Shown piece after piece: positions 24,861-33,010 of a DNA stretch of 64,000 nucleotides. The first letter of the stretch is position 1. Every line of letters starts with the position of its first letter. Under the pieces are notes generated by a model. That model was not told the DNA's origin. It searched no databases and saw only the letters and a program-made list of their open reading frames with translations. The stretch is from CAVQCA01 sp963710815 (GTDB taxonomy: Bacteria > Pseudomonadota > Gammaproteobacteria > UBA9214). The translations under genes were made by a program, and so were the position numbers. Where the stretch lies: the NCBI GenBank assembly GCA_963710815.1, contig CAVQCA010000082.1, positions 1 through 64,000 of the forward strand, given 5' to 3'.

Positions 24861-26315
24861 ATGCTGATATTTGAACATTCACGCAGCGGCCGACGCGCAC
24901 AGGCGCAGGCCCCCGCATCCCCGGCGGACACAGCGGACATTCCCGGAAAACTGCTGCGCCGGGATCGTCCGCTGCTGCCAGAGGTGTCCGAACTTCAGGC
25001 GGTGCGGCATTACACCCGGCTCTCGCAGAAGAATTTCTCGATCGACACCCAGTTCTATCCGCTGGGTTCCTGCACCATGAAATACAATCCGCGGGCCTGC
25101 AACACGCTGGCCATGCTGCCGGGTTTTCTCGCCTCGCATCCGCTGGCGCCGGAGTCTCTCGGGCAGGGCTTTCTTGCCTGCCTTTACGAACTGCAGGAAA
25201 TACTCAAGGAAGTGACTGGCATGCCGGCGGTGTCGCTGACGCCGGCGGCGGGCGCGCAGGGCGAGTTTGCCGGCGTGGCCATGATCCGCGCCTATCATGA
25301 GGCGCGCGGCGACGGCGAGCGCCGGGAGATCCTGGTGCCGGATGCCGCTCACGGGACCAACCCGGCGACCGCCACCATGTGCGGGTACACGGTGCGGGAA
25401 ATCCCGACCGACCGGCAGGGTGACGTGGACCTGGCGGTGCTGAAGGAATCCGTCGGCCCGCATACGGCGGGCATCATGCTCACCAACCCGTCCACGCTCG
25501 GCGTATTCGAGCGTCACATCCAGGAAATCGCCGCCGTGGTCCATCAGGCCGGCGGCCTGCTCTACTACGATGGCGCGAACCTGAACGCCATCCTCGGCAA
25601 GGTGCGCCCCGGCGACATGGGGTTCGACGTCATCCACATGAACCTGCACAAGACCTTTTCCACCCCGCATGGCGGTGGCGGGCCGGGCGCCGGCCCGGTG
25701 GGAGTGGGCAAGCGCCTGGAGCCGTTCCTGCCGGTGCCGATCGTCGGCTATAACGGCGACGAGTATTACTGGATCGACGAGTCGGTGCGGCCGCAGAGCA
25801 TCGGCCGCCTGTCCGCGTTCATGGGCAACACCGGCGTATTGATGCGCGCCTATGTCTATGCCCGCCTGCTGGGCCGCCAGGGGATGCAGCGCGTGGCGGA
25901 ATTCGCCACCCTCAACGCCAATTATCTCATGGCGCGTCTCAAGGCCGCCGGCTTCGACGTGGCCTTTCCGCGGCGCCGTGCCACCCATGAATTCATCGTA
26001 ACCCTGAAGCGCCAGCAAAAGGAACAGGGCGTCACCGCCATGGACTTCGCCAAGCGTCTGCTGGATTTCAATATCCATGCGCCGACCACCTATTTCCCTT
26101 TGCTGGTGCCGGAGTGCCTGCTGATCGAGCCCACTGAGACGGAAAGCATGGAAGACCTGGATGCCTTCGTCGATGCCATGGTGAAGATCCAGCAGGAAGC
26201 GGAAATGGCGCCCGAGCGACTCAGGGAGGCGCCGCACACCCGGCCGGTGCGCCGGCTGGACGAGGTCCGCGCCGCCAAGCAGCTCGACGTGGTCTGGAGC
26301 GGGCCGACAGTCTGA
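24861..26315 (+). CDS. gcvPB: Glycine dehydrogenase (decarboxylating) subunit 2
   Basis: C-terminal, PLP-binding half of the P protein. The PLP lysine is in VIHMNLHKTFSTPHGGGGPG. Other family blocks are NFSIDTQFYPLGSCTMKYNP, LTPAAGAQGEFAGVAMIRAY, HGTNPATATMCGY and GIMLTNPSTLGVFE. The start MLIFEHSRSGRR at 24861 matches family N-termini; ATG 24852 is an alternative. About 485 residues. Split gcvP is common in several bacterial lineages but differs from the fused enzyme of enterics. Downstream, a PfkB kinase begins 97 bases later. Confidence 0.95.
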   Translation: MLIFEHSRSGRRAQAQAPASPADTADIPGKLLRRDRPLLPEVSELQAVRHYTRLSQKNFSIDTQFYPLGSCTMKYNPRACNTLAMLPGFLASHPLAPESLGQGFLACLYELQEILKEVTGMPAVSLTPAAGAQGEFAGVAMIRAYHEARGDGERREILVPDAAHGTNPATATMCGYTVREIPTDRQGDVDLAVLKESVGPHTAGIMLTNPSTLGVFERHIQEIAAVVHQAGGLLYYDGANLNAILGKVRPGDMGFDVIHMNLHKTFSTPHGGGGPGAGPVGVGKRLEPFLPVPIVGYNGDEYYWIDESVRPQSIGRLSAFMGNTGVLMRAYVYARLLGRQGMQRVAEFATLNANYLMARLKAAGFDVAFPRRRATHEFIVTLKRQQKEQGVTAMDFAKRLLDFNIHAPTTYFPLLVPECLLIEPTETESMEDLDAFVDAMVKIQQEAEMAPERLREAPHTRPVRRLDEVRAAKQLDVVWSGPTV

Positions 26316-26348
26316 TGCTTGCGTGATCCGCGGCGGCGCATTGCGGAT

Positions 26349-26370
26349 GTTGTGCGGTTGACCGCACAAC
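26349..26370 (+). terminator. Hairpin after gcvPB
   Basis: GTTGTGCGGT and ACCGCACAAC form a perfect 10-bp stem with a TG loop, 33 bases after gcvPB. There is no strong T run (the ATTTTTTAC follows 20 bases later), so it may be a processing or partial stop signal before the kinase gene. Confidence 0.5.
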
Positions 26371-26412
26371 CCGGGATCCGATGATTTTTTACCTGCACCA
26401 AGGGAGATAAAA

Positions 26413-27348
26413 ATGTCTGCGCTGATCTGCGGTTCGGTGGCCTTCGACACCATCATGGTGTTCAGGGACAGATTCAGGAACCATATCCTGCCGGATAAGG
26501 TACATATGCTGAATGTCGCCTTCCATGTGCCCGAGATGCGCCGCGAGTTCGGCGGCTGCGCGGGCAACATCGCCTACAACCTTAAGCTGCTGGGCGGCGA
26601 CCCGTTGCCGATGGCGACTGTCGGCGACGATTTCGGTCCGTATGCGCGCTGGTTGGAAAGCCAGGATATCGACCTGCGTCACGTCACTGTCCTTGAAGGA
26701 ACCTATACGGCGCAGGCCTTCATCACCACCGATATGGACGATAACCAGATCACGGCCTTTCATCCCGGGGCCATGGATGGCGCGCACGCCAACCGGGTCG
26801 GCGAGGCGACGGGGGTTTCCATCGGCATGGTCTCCCCGGATGGACGCCAGGGCATGCTGGAACACGCCGAACAGTTCGTCGCGGCCGGCATTCCCTTCAT
26901 CTTCGATCCCGGCCAGGGGCTGCCGCAGTTCGGCGGTGAGGAACTGGTGAATTTTATCGACCAGTCCACCTGGGTGTGCGTCAACGACTATGAATCCGAG
27001 CTGCTGCAGGAGCGCACCGGGATGTCACCGCACGAGATCGCGGAACGCGTCGAGGCGCTGATTGTGACGCGCGGCGGGGATGGTTCACATATCTACACGG
27101 AAAACCGGCGCATCGACGTACCGGCAGCCCTGGTCCGCGACGTGATCGATCCCACCGGCTGCGGCGACGCCTACCGCGCCGGGCTGCTATACGGCCTGAT
27201 GCATTCCCTGGACTGGGAGACCACGGGACGGATAGCCGCGCTCATGGGCGCCATCAAGATTGAACGCCACGGCACCCAGAACCACAGCTTCGATGCGGAC
27301 GAGTTCAGGCGCCGCTATCACGAGAGCTTCGGCGACGAGATGGTATAG
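26413..27348 (+). CDS. PfkB-family carbohydrate/nucleoside kinase
   Basis: A 311-residue ribokinase-fold kinase. PfkB signature 1 is EFGGCAGNIAYNLKLLGGD and signature 2 is VIDPTGCGDAYRAGLLYGL with the catalytic Asp. It resembles the adenosine-kinase-like subgroup often annotated as carbohydrate kinase; substrate specificity cannot be read from the sequence. AGGGAG precedes the ATG. It follows the gcv operon in the same direction and ends just before a half copy of repeat family A. Confidence 0.9.
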   Translation: MSALICGSVAFDTIMVFRDRFRNHILPDKVHMLNVAFHVPEMRREFGGCAGNIAYNLKLLGGDPLPMATVGDDFGPYARWLESQDIDLRHVTVLEGTYTAQAFITTDMDDNQITAFHPGAMDGAHANRVGEATGVSIGMVSPDGRQGMLEHAEQFVAAGIPFIFDPGQGLPQFGGEELVNFIDQSTWVCVNDYESELLQERTGMSPHEIAERVEALIVTRGGDGSHIYTENRRIDVPAALVRDVIDPTGCGDAYRAGLLYGLMHSLDWETTGRIAALMGAIKIERHGTQNHSFDADEFRRRYHESFGDEMV

Positions 27349-27370
27349 TCCCCGTTCCTGAACTGCTGTT

Positions 27371-27401
27371 TTCACCACAGAGACGCAAAGACCGCAGAGG
27401 G
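27371..27401. repeat. Repeat family A, half copy
   Basis: CACCACAGAGACGCAAAGAC followed by CGCAGAGGG represents a single left arm; no right arm is seen within 300 bases. It abuts a REP-like sequence at 27418-27440, and its end supplies the Shine-Dalgarno-like GAGGGA of the following gene. Confidence 0.75.
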
Positions 27402-27405
27402 AATT

Positions 27406-27855
27406 ATGCTGAATTGCAGGAGCGGGTTTGCCCGCGAACCAATGGGATGGCCGGGTATCCCGTTGCTGCGCAAGCTGACCGCCTGCGGTTTGCTGCTGCT
27501 CGGGATGAGCGCCGCCGTGGCCGAGGAGGTGGTCGAGAAATCCGTGTTTCTGGTCGTCGAGGATGACCGGATCATCGCCAGCAACGTCCAGACCGGTCAG
27601 TTCTTCGATTTCGATTTCAGCGCCAAGGAAAAAGTGCAGCAGCAGATCGTCGCCAACGGCGTGGCCATCGTGGTGACCAATCAGCGTTTCGCCGGTATCG
27701 GGGTGTTCTCCGGCGGTTGGAAAAGCATCCGGCGCATCGCCGGCGAGACGGTCACCAGCGCCGAGGCCCAGGACTATTCCGGGCTGGTCGTTACCTCGGA
27801 CCGCGTGCTCGCCTTCAACGGCAGGACCGGCACCTGGTCCGACCGGAAGCGCTGA
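27406..27855 (+). CDS. Uncharacterised exported protein
   Basis: I do not recognise the family. The 149 residues (if started at 27406) contain a hydrophobic signal-like segment KLTACGLLLLGMSAAVAEE, then about 110 residues rich in Val/Ile beta-strand sequence (VFLVVEDDRIIASNVQTGQF, VVTSDRVLAFNGRTGTWS) suggestive of repeated beta blades. The first 12 codons (CRSGFAREP) are translated REP-element DNA; ATG 27442 (MGWPGIPLL) is the likely original start, though GAGGGA favours 27406. A periplasmic location is inferred. The next gene, a membrane protein, starts 43 bases later. Confidence 0.65.
   Translation: MLNCRSGFAREPMGWPGIPLLRKLTACGLLLLGMSAAVAEEVVEKSVFLVVEDDRIIASNVQTGQFFDFDFSAKEKVQQQIVANGVAIVVTNQRFAGIGVFSGGWKSIRRIAGETVTSAEAQDYSGLVVTSDRVLAFNGRTGTWSDRKR
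27418..27440 (+). repeat. REP-like element overlapping the start of the exported protein gene
   Basis: GGAGCGGGTTTGCCCGCGAA matches the REP family common in Pseudomonas and relatives, recognisable by its translation RSGFAREP; GCGGG-TTTG-CCCGC is the stem. It sits within the 5' end of the reading frame. Confidence 0.7.
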
Positions 27856-27897
27856 ACGCCCTCATGCCCCGTTCATCGCGGCAACCTGAAAAGTACC

Positions 27898-29136
27898 ATG
27901 TCGAACGAAATTACCCTCAGAAACCGCGACTTCATACTGGATCCCAGTCAAAGGTATGTGCTGGCGCTGATGCTGTTTATCGCCCTTGTCCTGCCGCTGA
28001 TTGCCATCTGGTTCATCTTCGGCGGAATGACGAACGGACATGGCACGCAGACCGCAGCTGCGTTACTCAAGAATCTTCTGTCGCAAGTCAATGACGAAGC
28101 CTTTGCAAAGGATCCGCTGCATGCTGCCGTAGACATGTTGATCATCTGCAGCCTGTTCCTGTACATACTGTATTTTTATCTGGCCAGCCGCTTCGAACGG
28201 CTGATGCTTACAGCGACGGGCATCCGCTATACCTCGCCGCTACCGGATGCCTTCAGATTCCTGCGGCCCGGATGGTACATCCCATGGGACCAAATCACCC
28301 GGGCAGTGGTCAGGCTTCCGGGATTCGGTATGGATTCGAAACTGGCCACGCTGGAACTGCAAACCCGAACCGGAAATCGCCGCTTGCGCCCGATATTCTG
28401 GGTTAATCCGGACACATGGGTGCCACCGAAACCCAGAATGTTTGATGTGCGCCGGCGTAGCAGTCCGGATCAGGCGCTGAAGATGATCGAGGAGACGGCT
28501 CTTGTCAGCCACGTCAGGATACAGGTCAGGGATGTTCGGATTGAACCCGGTCGGCTGGAATTCCATCTCGAGGACAATCCATGGTCCGGTGGCATGGCGG
28601 TTCTACTGCTGGTTCTGCTCGGTTATGCCCTGGTGGACACCTTTATATTCAAATCCGAGGTGCTGGCGGAAACACCGCCATATCTTCTGTATGCCGTTGG
28701 CGGCCTGCTGGTTACCCTCGTGTGCCATTATATATTGCAGCGCACCGGTGTACCCAGACCGACCGGCATCGGGCTGGCGGTCATGACGGGCCTGGCATTC
28801 GGTGCGGCGATGCACCCGGCGCTTATCCGCCTCAATGAACTGACCGATCGTGCGGGTTTGGTGACGTATACCTATTTCAAACTGCCGGATGGCAGCTGGC
28901 AGCCTGAGTCCGATGGGTTGCCATCTCTGAAAATAGACCAGGCTCCTGAATACTGGTTGCAGTTCAAACCGGGATCAACCCATGGTTTTACCTTGCGCAA
29001 GGGCGGCCTGGGTTTCTGGCAGCTAGATGAGGTGCCACTGCGGGATGCTTATCACGATTACTTTGACCGCATACAGAAAAAAGGACGCAAGAATAGTCCC
29101 GCGGGAGCTACATCGCACTACCTGCGTTTACGGTAA
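27898..29136 (+). CDS. Uncharacterised multi-pass membrane protein
   Basis: Not recognised. Of 412 residues, hydrophobic segments occur around 20-42 (YVLALMLFIALVLPLIAIWF), 79-98, 231-250 (MAVLLLVLLGYALVDTFIF), 259-276 and 284-300. Between helices 2 and 3 is a PH-like cytoplasmic stretch (RFERLMLTATGIRYTSPLP, LATLELQTRTGNRRLRPIFW), and a soluble tail of about 110 residues follows the last helix. The layout resembles bacterial-PH/DUF membrane proteins, but I cannot name one. It is probably co-transcribed with the preceding exported protein. Confidence 0.7.
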   Translation: MSNEITLRNRDFILDPSQRYVLALMLFIALVLPLIAIWFIFGGMTNGHGTQTAAALLKNLLSQVNDEAFAKDPLHAAVDMLIICSLFLYILYFYLASRFERLMLTATGIRYTSPLPDAFRFLRPGWYIPWDQITRAVVRLPGFGMDSKLATLELQTRTGNRRLRPIFWVNPDTWVPPKPRMFDVRRRSSPDQALKMIEETALVSHVRIQVRDVRIEPGRLEFHLEDNPWSGGMAVLLLVLLGYALVDTFIFKSEVLAETPPYLLYAVGGLLVTLVCHYILQRTGVPRPTGIGLAVMTGLAFGAAMHPALIRLNELTDRAGLVTYTYFKLPDGSWQPESDGLPSLKIDQAPEYWLQFKPGSTHGFTLRKGGLGFWQLDEVPLRDAYHDYFDRIQKKGRKNSPAGATSHYLRLR

Positions 29137-29268
29137 TGGCATGGATCAATTACCCGGGAATTCGAAAAATAATAAAGGCAGGCTGAGTAAATAAAGAGAT
29201 CCTGGACAGACCGGGTCCTGGTTTTCGCGGGTATGGCAGAATGAGTCAGCGTTTCTTTATTTCCAACC

Positions 29269-29670
29269 TCAGGTTTTGTCGATGTGCCTGATGTAACGCG
29301 GATGATCGAGCATTTCCATTTTCATGGCGGTGCCGTTGATCGAGAATGTCGCGTTGCTGCCGGCGACCGTGAACCTGCAGCCGACGCTGCCGTTCCAGTC
29401 GATCGGCAGGGGAGCGTGATCGCGGTAGGTGTAGATGTTGTCGATCATGTCGCCGCCCTGGATCTCGCACGGGCACTGCGGCAACTCGCCGTCGATTTCC
29501 ACGTTTCTGATGACCAGATCGCACGCCTGTTTCCACAATGAGTCCTGGAAGGCGCCTTCCATCACCTGGACGAGGTGAACCAGCGAGAAGTGCAGGGTGA
29601 CTGTGTCGTCGCCCCGCTCGATGCGCTCCAGTCGGGCGCCGGGTAGTTGCAAGCTGCTTGTGGTATCCAT
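29269..29670 (-). CDS. Conserved hypothetical protein, soluble
   Basis: Unrecognised 133-residue protein with no signal or membrane segment. It alternates polar beta-strand-like stretches (RLERIERGDDTVTLHFSLVH, VIRNVEIDGELPQCPCEIQG, DWNGSVGCRFTVAGSNATFS), compatible with a small beta-sandwich. It has three Cys, two in PQCPCEI. It is downstream of the yyaL-like gene on the same strand with a family A repeat between them. Confidence 0.65.
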   Translation of the reverse strand: MDTTSSLQLPGARLERIERGDDTVTLHFSLVHLVQVMEGAFQDSLWKQACDLVIRNVEIDGELPQCPCEIQGGDMIDNIYTYRDHAPLPIDWNGSVGCRFTVAGSNATFSINGTAMKMEMLDHPRYIRHIDKT

Positions 29671-29699
29671 CGGAATGTGATTGCCAATTGAGTAAATTA

Positions 29700-29784
29700 T
29701 TCACCGCAAAGACGCAAAGAACGCAAAGCGTGTAATTGCTTTTGATAGGGCATTTCTTTGCGAACTTTGCGTCTTTGCGGTGAG
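29700..29784. repeat. Repeat family A, copy 5 (between yyaL-like and the 133-residue gene)
   Basis: TTCACCGCAAAGACGCAAAG and CTTTGCGTCTTTGCGGTGAG arms, with core CGTGTAATTGCTTTTGATAG resembling the core of the gcvT-gcvH copy. The flanking genes are both on the minus strand. Confidence 0.92.
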
Positions 29785-29810
29785 AAAACGCCGTAAACGC
29801 ATCTCCACTG

Positions 29811-31913
29811 CTAATTCGGGTCAGGCGCGGTCGCGTCCGTCTCATCGAGTAAGGCCTCGAACTCGTCGAAGCGCGTGATCGGCGGCCCGCATTGTAAACC
29901 CGTACAGGCATAGGCGACCACCTCTCCCTGCGGCACGTAATTCGCCAGAATTCCCGGCAGTGCGGCTTCGGTCGCCGGGATGGCCAGTAGCAGGCGCCGC
30001 GGCGCATAGGCCCGGGACGCGCGCTGCCGCCATGCCTTCATGGCCGTCGCGTCGCCGCGCAGGATCACCGTCTGGCCCGGAGACAGTGCGTCTTCCAGTG
30101 CGACCAGCAGGCTGGCATGGCCGTGCGGCATGGACTCGAGGCTCGACCAGAGTCCTTTCAGGGTCTGCCCGGCGGCTTCCAGGTAACGGGGCTCTCCCAG
30201 GAGGTGCCCGAGCCGGTACAGCACCGTGGCGGCGATGCCGTTGCCGGAGGGCGTGGCCTCGTCGTGGTTCGGCTTGGGGCGCTGGATCAGCGCCTCGTGA
30301 TCGTCCGAAGTGAAGAAGAAACCGCCGGCCGGATCGCGGAAGCGGGCGAGCAGCACCTCGGCAAGTTCCACGGCGAAGCTCAGGTCAGCGGCGCGCCAGC
30401 GCGCCTGCAGCAGTTCCAGCAGGCAATCGATCAGGCAGGCGTGGTCGTCGAGGTAGGCATTGAGATGGGCGCGGCCATCCTTGCAGGTGGCGAGCAGGCG
30501 GCCGTCTTTCCAGAGTTCGCGCCGGATGAAATCGGCCGCGCGTTCCGCGGAGGCGACCCATGCGGGGTTGTCGAAATGGCGTCCCGCAATCGCCATGCCG
30601 CGGATCATCAGGCCGTTCCATGCGGTCAGTATCTTCTCGTCGCGCCCCGGTCGCACCCGCTGTTCGCGCACCGCGAGCAGTGTCGCGCAGGCCCGGTCGA
30701 TGCGATGGTCGATCTCGTCGAGGGAAAGGGAGAATTCCGCGGCGAGCTGCGTACGGCTGCGATAGACGTGCAGGTGCCAGCAGTCCTCGAAATTGGCGGC
30801 GCGGTCGAGACCGAAGTGACGCGCGAACAGCCGGTAATCCTCCGGGTCCAGCAGTGCTTCGATTTCCTGTGGTGTCCAGGTGTAGAACTTGCCTTCCTCG
30901 CCTTCGGAGTCCGCATCCAGGCTGGAATAGTAGCCACCCTCGGGTGCCTGCATTTCGCGCATCACCCAGGCGGCGGTTTGTTCGCAGGTGTGTTTGAACA
31001 GCGCATTGCCGGTCGCGGCATACGCCTGGGCGTAGAGCGCGAGCAGCGCGCCGTTGTCGTAGAGCATTTTCTCGAAGTGCGGGATCATCCAGCGATCGTC
31101 CACGGAGTAGCGGCAGAAGCCGCCGCCCAACTGGTCATTGATGCCGCCCTGCGCCATTTGTTCCAGCGTGAATACCACCATGTGCAGGGCGCGCCGATCG
31201 CTCATGCCGTGATGGCGGCAGGTGCCGGCCCAGTGACGCAGCAGGCATTCCAGATTGGTCGGGTGAGGGAACTTCGGCGCCTCGCCGAAACCGCCGCGGC
31301 GTTCATCGAAACTCTGCTCCAGCTGCCGGCGTGCGTTATCGAGCGGCGCCGGGTTGAGACTATCCGCCGCGCCCTCATTGCTGTTGATCGATTGCAGGGC
31401 CTGCAACAGGGAGACGTTCTGGTTGTGGATTTCGTCCGGGTGTTCGGCGAGAAAGCCCGCGATGTGCTGCATCAGTTCCCGGAAGGACGGCATGCCGTGC
31501 CGGGGCTCGTTCGGGAAATAGGTGCCGGCGAAAAACGGCACGCGGTCGTCCGGCGTCAGGAACACGGTCAGCGGCCAGCCGCCGGGCCGGCGGGTCAGGA
31601 GGGAGTGGGAGGTCTGGTAGATCTTGTCGATGTCCGGGCGCTCCTCCCGGTCGACCTTGATGTTGACGAACAGCCGGTTCATGAGGTCGGCGGTGTCCGG
31701 GTCCTCGAAGGATTCGTGCGCCATGACGTGGCACCAGTGACAGGCCGAGTAACCCACCGAGAGCAGAATGGGCTTGTTTTCGCGGCGCGCCTTCTCCAGC
31801 GCCTCGGGTCCCCAGGGATACCAGTTCACCGGATTGTGCGCGTGCTGCAGCAGGTAGGGACTGGTCTCGTTGATGAGTTGGTTGGTATAGTCGCTGTGCT
31901 CGCTCATGGTCAT
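29811..31913 (-). CDS. Thioredoxin-domain protein of the YyaL/SSP411 (DUF255) family
   Basis: About 700 residues, near full family length. The N-terminal DUF255 thioredoxin-like domain has LLQHAHNPVNWYPWG, SVGYSACHWCHVMAHESFED with the CxxC-like CHWC, and DREERPDIDKIYQ. The remainder is an (alpha/alpha)6 glycosidase-like domain (GGGFCRYSVDDRWMIPHFEK, YYSSLDADSEGEEGKFYTW, GRDEKILTAWNGLMIRGMAI). No signal peptide, so cytoplasmic. Bacterial function is not settled. Start could be 31913 or 31907. Confidence 0.92.
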   Translation of the reverse strand: MTMSEHSDYTNQLINETSPYLLQHAHNPVNWYPWGPEALEKARRENKPILLSVGYSACHWCHVMAHESFEDPDTADLMNRLFVNIKVDREERPDIDKIYQTSHSLLTRRPGGWPLTVFLTPDDRVPFFAGTYFPNEPRHGMPSFRELMQHIAGFLAEHPDEIHNQNVSLLQALQSINSNEGAADSLNPAPLDNARRQLEQSFDERRGGFGEAPKFPHPTNLECLLRHWAGTCRHHGMSDRRALHMVVFTLEQMAQGGINDQLGGGFCRYSVDDRWMIPHFEKMLYDNGALLALYAQAYAATGNALFKHTCEQTAAWVMREMQAPEGGYYSSLDADSEGEEGKFYTWTPQEIEALLDPEDYRLFARHFGLDRAANFEDCWHLHVYRSRTQLAAEFSLSLDEIDHRIDRACATLLAVREQRVRPGRDEKILTAWNGLMIRGMAIAGRHFDNPAWVASAERAADFIRRELWKDGRLLATCKDGRAHLNAYLDDHACLIDCLLELLQARWRAADLSFAVELAEVLLARFRDPAGGFFFTSDDHEALIQRPKPNHDEATPSGNGIAATVLYRLGHLLGEPRYLEAAGQTLKGLWSSLESMPHGHASLLVALEDALSPGQTVILRGDATAMKAWRQRASRAYAPRRLLLAIPATEAALPGILANYVPQGEVVAYACTGLQCGPPITRFDEFEALLDETDATAPDPN

Positions 31914-32021
31914 GGGGAGTGCCGGTAAACAGCAACACGCGGAAGGCATCCGCAAGACACGGGTCACATAGCGTGTCGTCTTGGAAGGGGCTTTACAACC
32001 CACCTGCTGTGGGGTATTCGT

Positions 32022-32738
32022 GTGGATCTTGCCATCGTCATCCCGGTTCTGAATGAGGCGGAAAGCCTCGCTTCGCTGCTTGAGGAAATCGTCGCCGCCC
32101 TGGCCGGGCAGGCGATATACGAAATCATCGTGGTGGATGACGGTAGTACCGACGCCACGCCAGCCGAATTGTCCCGCTGCCGCCGCCGCTACCCGCCACT
32201 GCGGTTCATTCGCCACCGGACCCGCTGCGGTCAGTCGGCGGCCATCGCCACCGGCGTCGAGGCGGCGCGCGCTGCCTGGATAGTCACCCTTGACGGGGAT
32301 GGCCAGAACGACCCGACTGACATCCTGCGTCTCTACCGTACCCTGCGGGAGGCGCCGGCGGATGTCGGACTGGTCATCGGTCATCGCATGCAGCGTAGCG
32401 ACAATCTGCCGAAGCGCATATCGTCCCGCGTCGCCAACCGGACACGCGCTATGGTGCTTGGTGACGGCACGCCGGACAGTGCCTGTGGTCTCAAGGCATT
32501 CGCCCGTGCGACCTTTATGTGCCTGCCGCGTTTCGATCACATGCACCGCTTTCTGCCGGCACTGGTGCGGCGCCAGGGCGGGCGGGTGATCTCGGTCGAG
32601 GTGAGGCATCGCGCTCGCACCGGCGGACGCTCGAAATACGGTCTCCACAACCGGCTCTGGGTCGGGATCGTGGACCTGCTGGGGGTCTGGTGGCTCAAGC
32701 GCCGTGCGCTGCGGCCGGTGGTCGAGGAGGGGGAGTAG
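32022..32738 (+). CDS. Family 2 glycosyltransferase, polyprenyl-phosphate sugar transferase type
   Basis: A 238-residue GT-A enzyme resembling dolichol-phosphate mannosyltransferase and ArnC. Motifs are LAIVIPVLNEAESLASLLEE, IIVVDDGSTDAT, and LDGDGQNDPTDILRLYRTL with the DxD-type motif. There are no C-terminal membrane helices, unlike ArnC. The start is GTG. It leads a tight operon with a LAB_N protein (2 bases later) and a GT39 transferase, so it likely charges undecaprenyl phosphate with a sugar for transfer on the periplasmic side. Confidence 0.88.
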   Translation: MDLAIVIPVLNEAESLASLLEEIVAALAGQAIYEIIVVDDGSTDATPAELSRCRRRYPPLRFIRHRTRCGQSAAIATGVEAARAAWIVTLDGDGQNDPTDILRLYRTLREAPADVGLVIGHRMQRSDNLPKRISSRVANRTRAMVLGDGTPDSACGLKAFARATFMCLPRFDHMHRFLPALVRRQGGRVISVEVRHRARTGGRSKYGLHNRLWVGIVDLLGVWWLKRRALRPVVEEGE

Positions 32739-32740
32739 GA

Positions 32741-33010
32741 ATGCAGGGCATATTCTGGCTGGTGGTCGGCTTCACGGGACAGGTGATGTTCTCGCTGCGC
32801 TTTATCGTCCAGTGGTGGTGCAGCGAACGAAAGAAGCGCAGCGTCATCCCGGTGGCCTTCTGGTTTTTCAGTCTGGCGGGGGGCGTGATCCTGCTGGCTT
32901 ATGCCATTTACCGCCGGGACCCGGTATTCATCGCCGGTCAGGCCGGTGGCCTGTTCGTGTATTCACGCAATCTGTATTTCATCTACCGGGAGCGCATGGA
33001 AGCGCGGTGA
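32741..33010 (+). CDS. Lipid A biosynthesis N-terminal domain (LAB_N) membrane protein
   Basis: An 89-residue small membrane protein with three hydrophobic segments. It carries QVMFSLRFIVQWWCSERKKR, VIPVAFWFFSLAGGVILLAY and GLFVYSRNLYFI, the signature of the LAB_N domain otherwise fused to LpxB in some bacteria. The role is unproven; it may help scramble or present the lipid-linked sugar, similar to ArnE/F-type flippases. The stop overlaps the next start (GTGA). Confidence 0.9.
   Translation: MQGIFWLVVGFTGQVMFSLRFIVQWWCSERKKRSVIPVAFWFFSLAGGVILLAYAIYRRDPVFIAGQAGGLFVYSRNLYFIYRERMEAR

Noticed and set aside
30117..31928. A 603-codon plus-strand frame opposite the yyaL-like gene
   Set aside because: Shadow of a conserved minus-strand gene; no recognisable domain.
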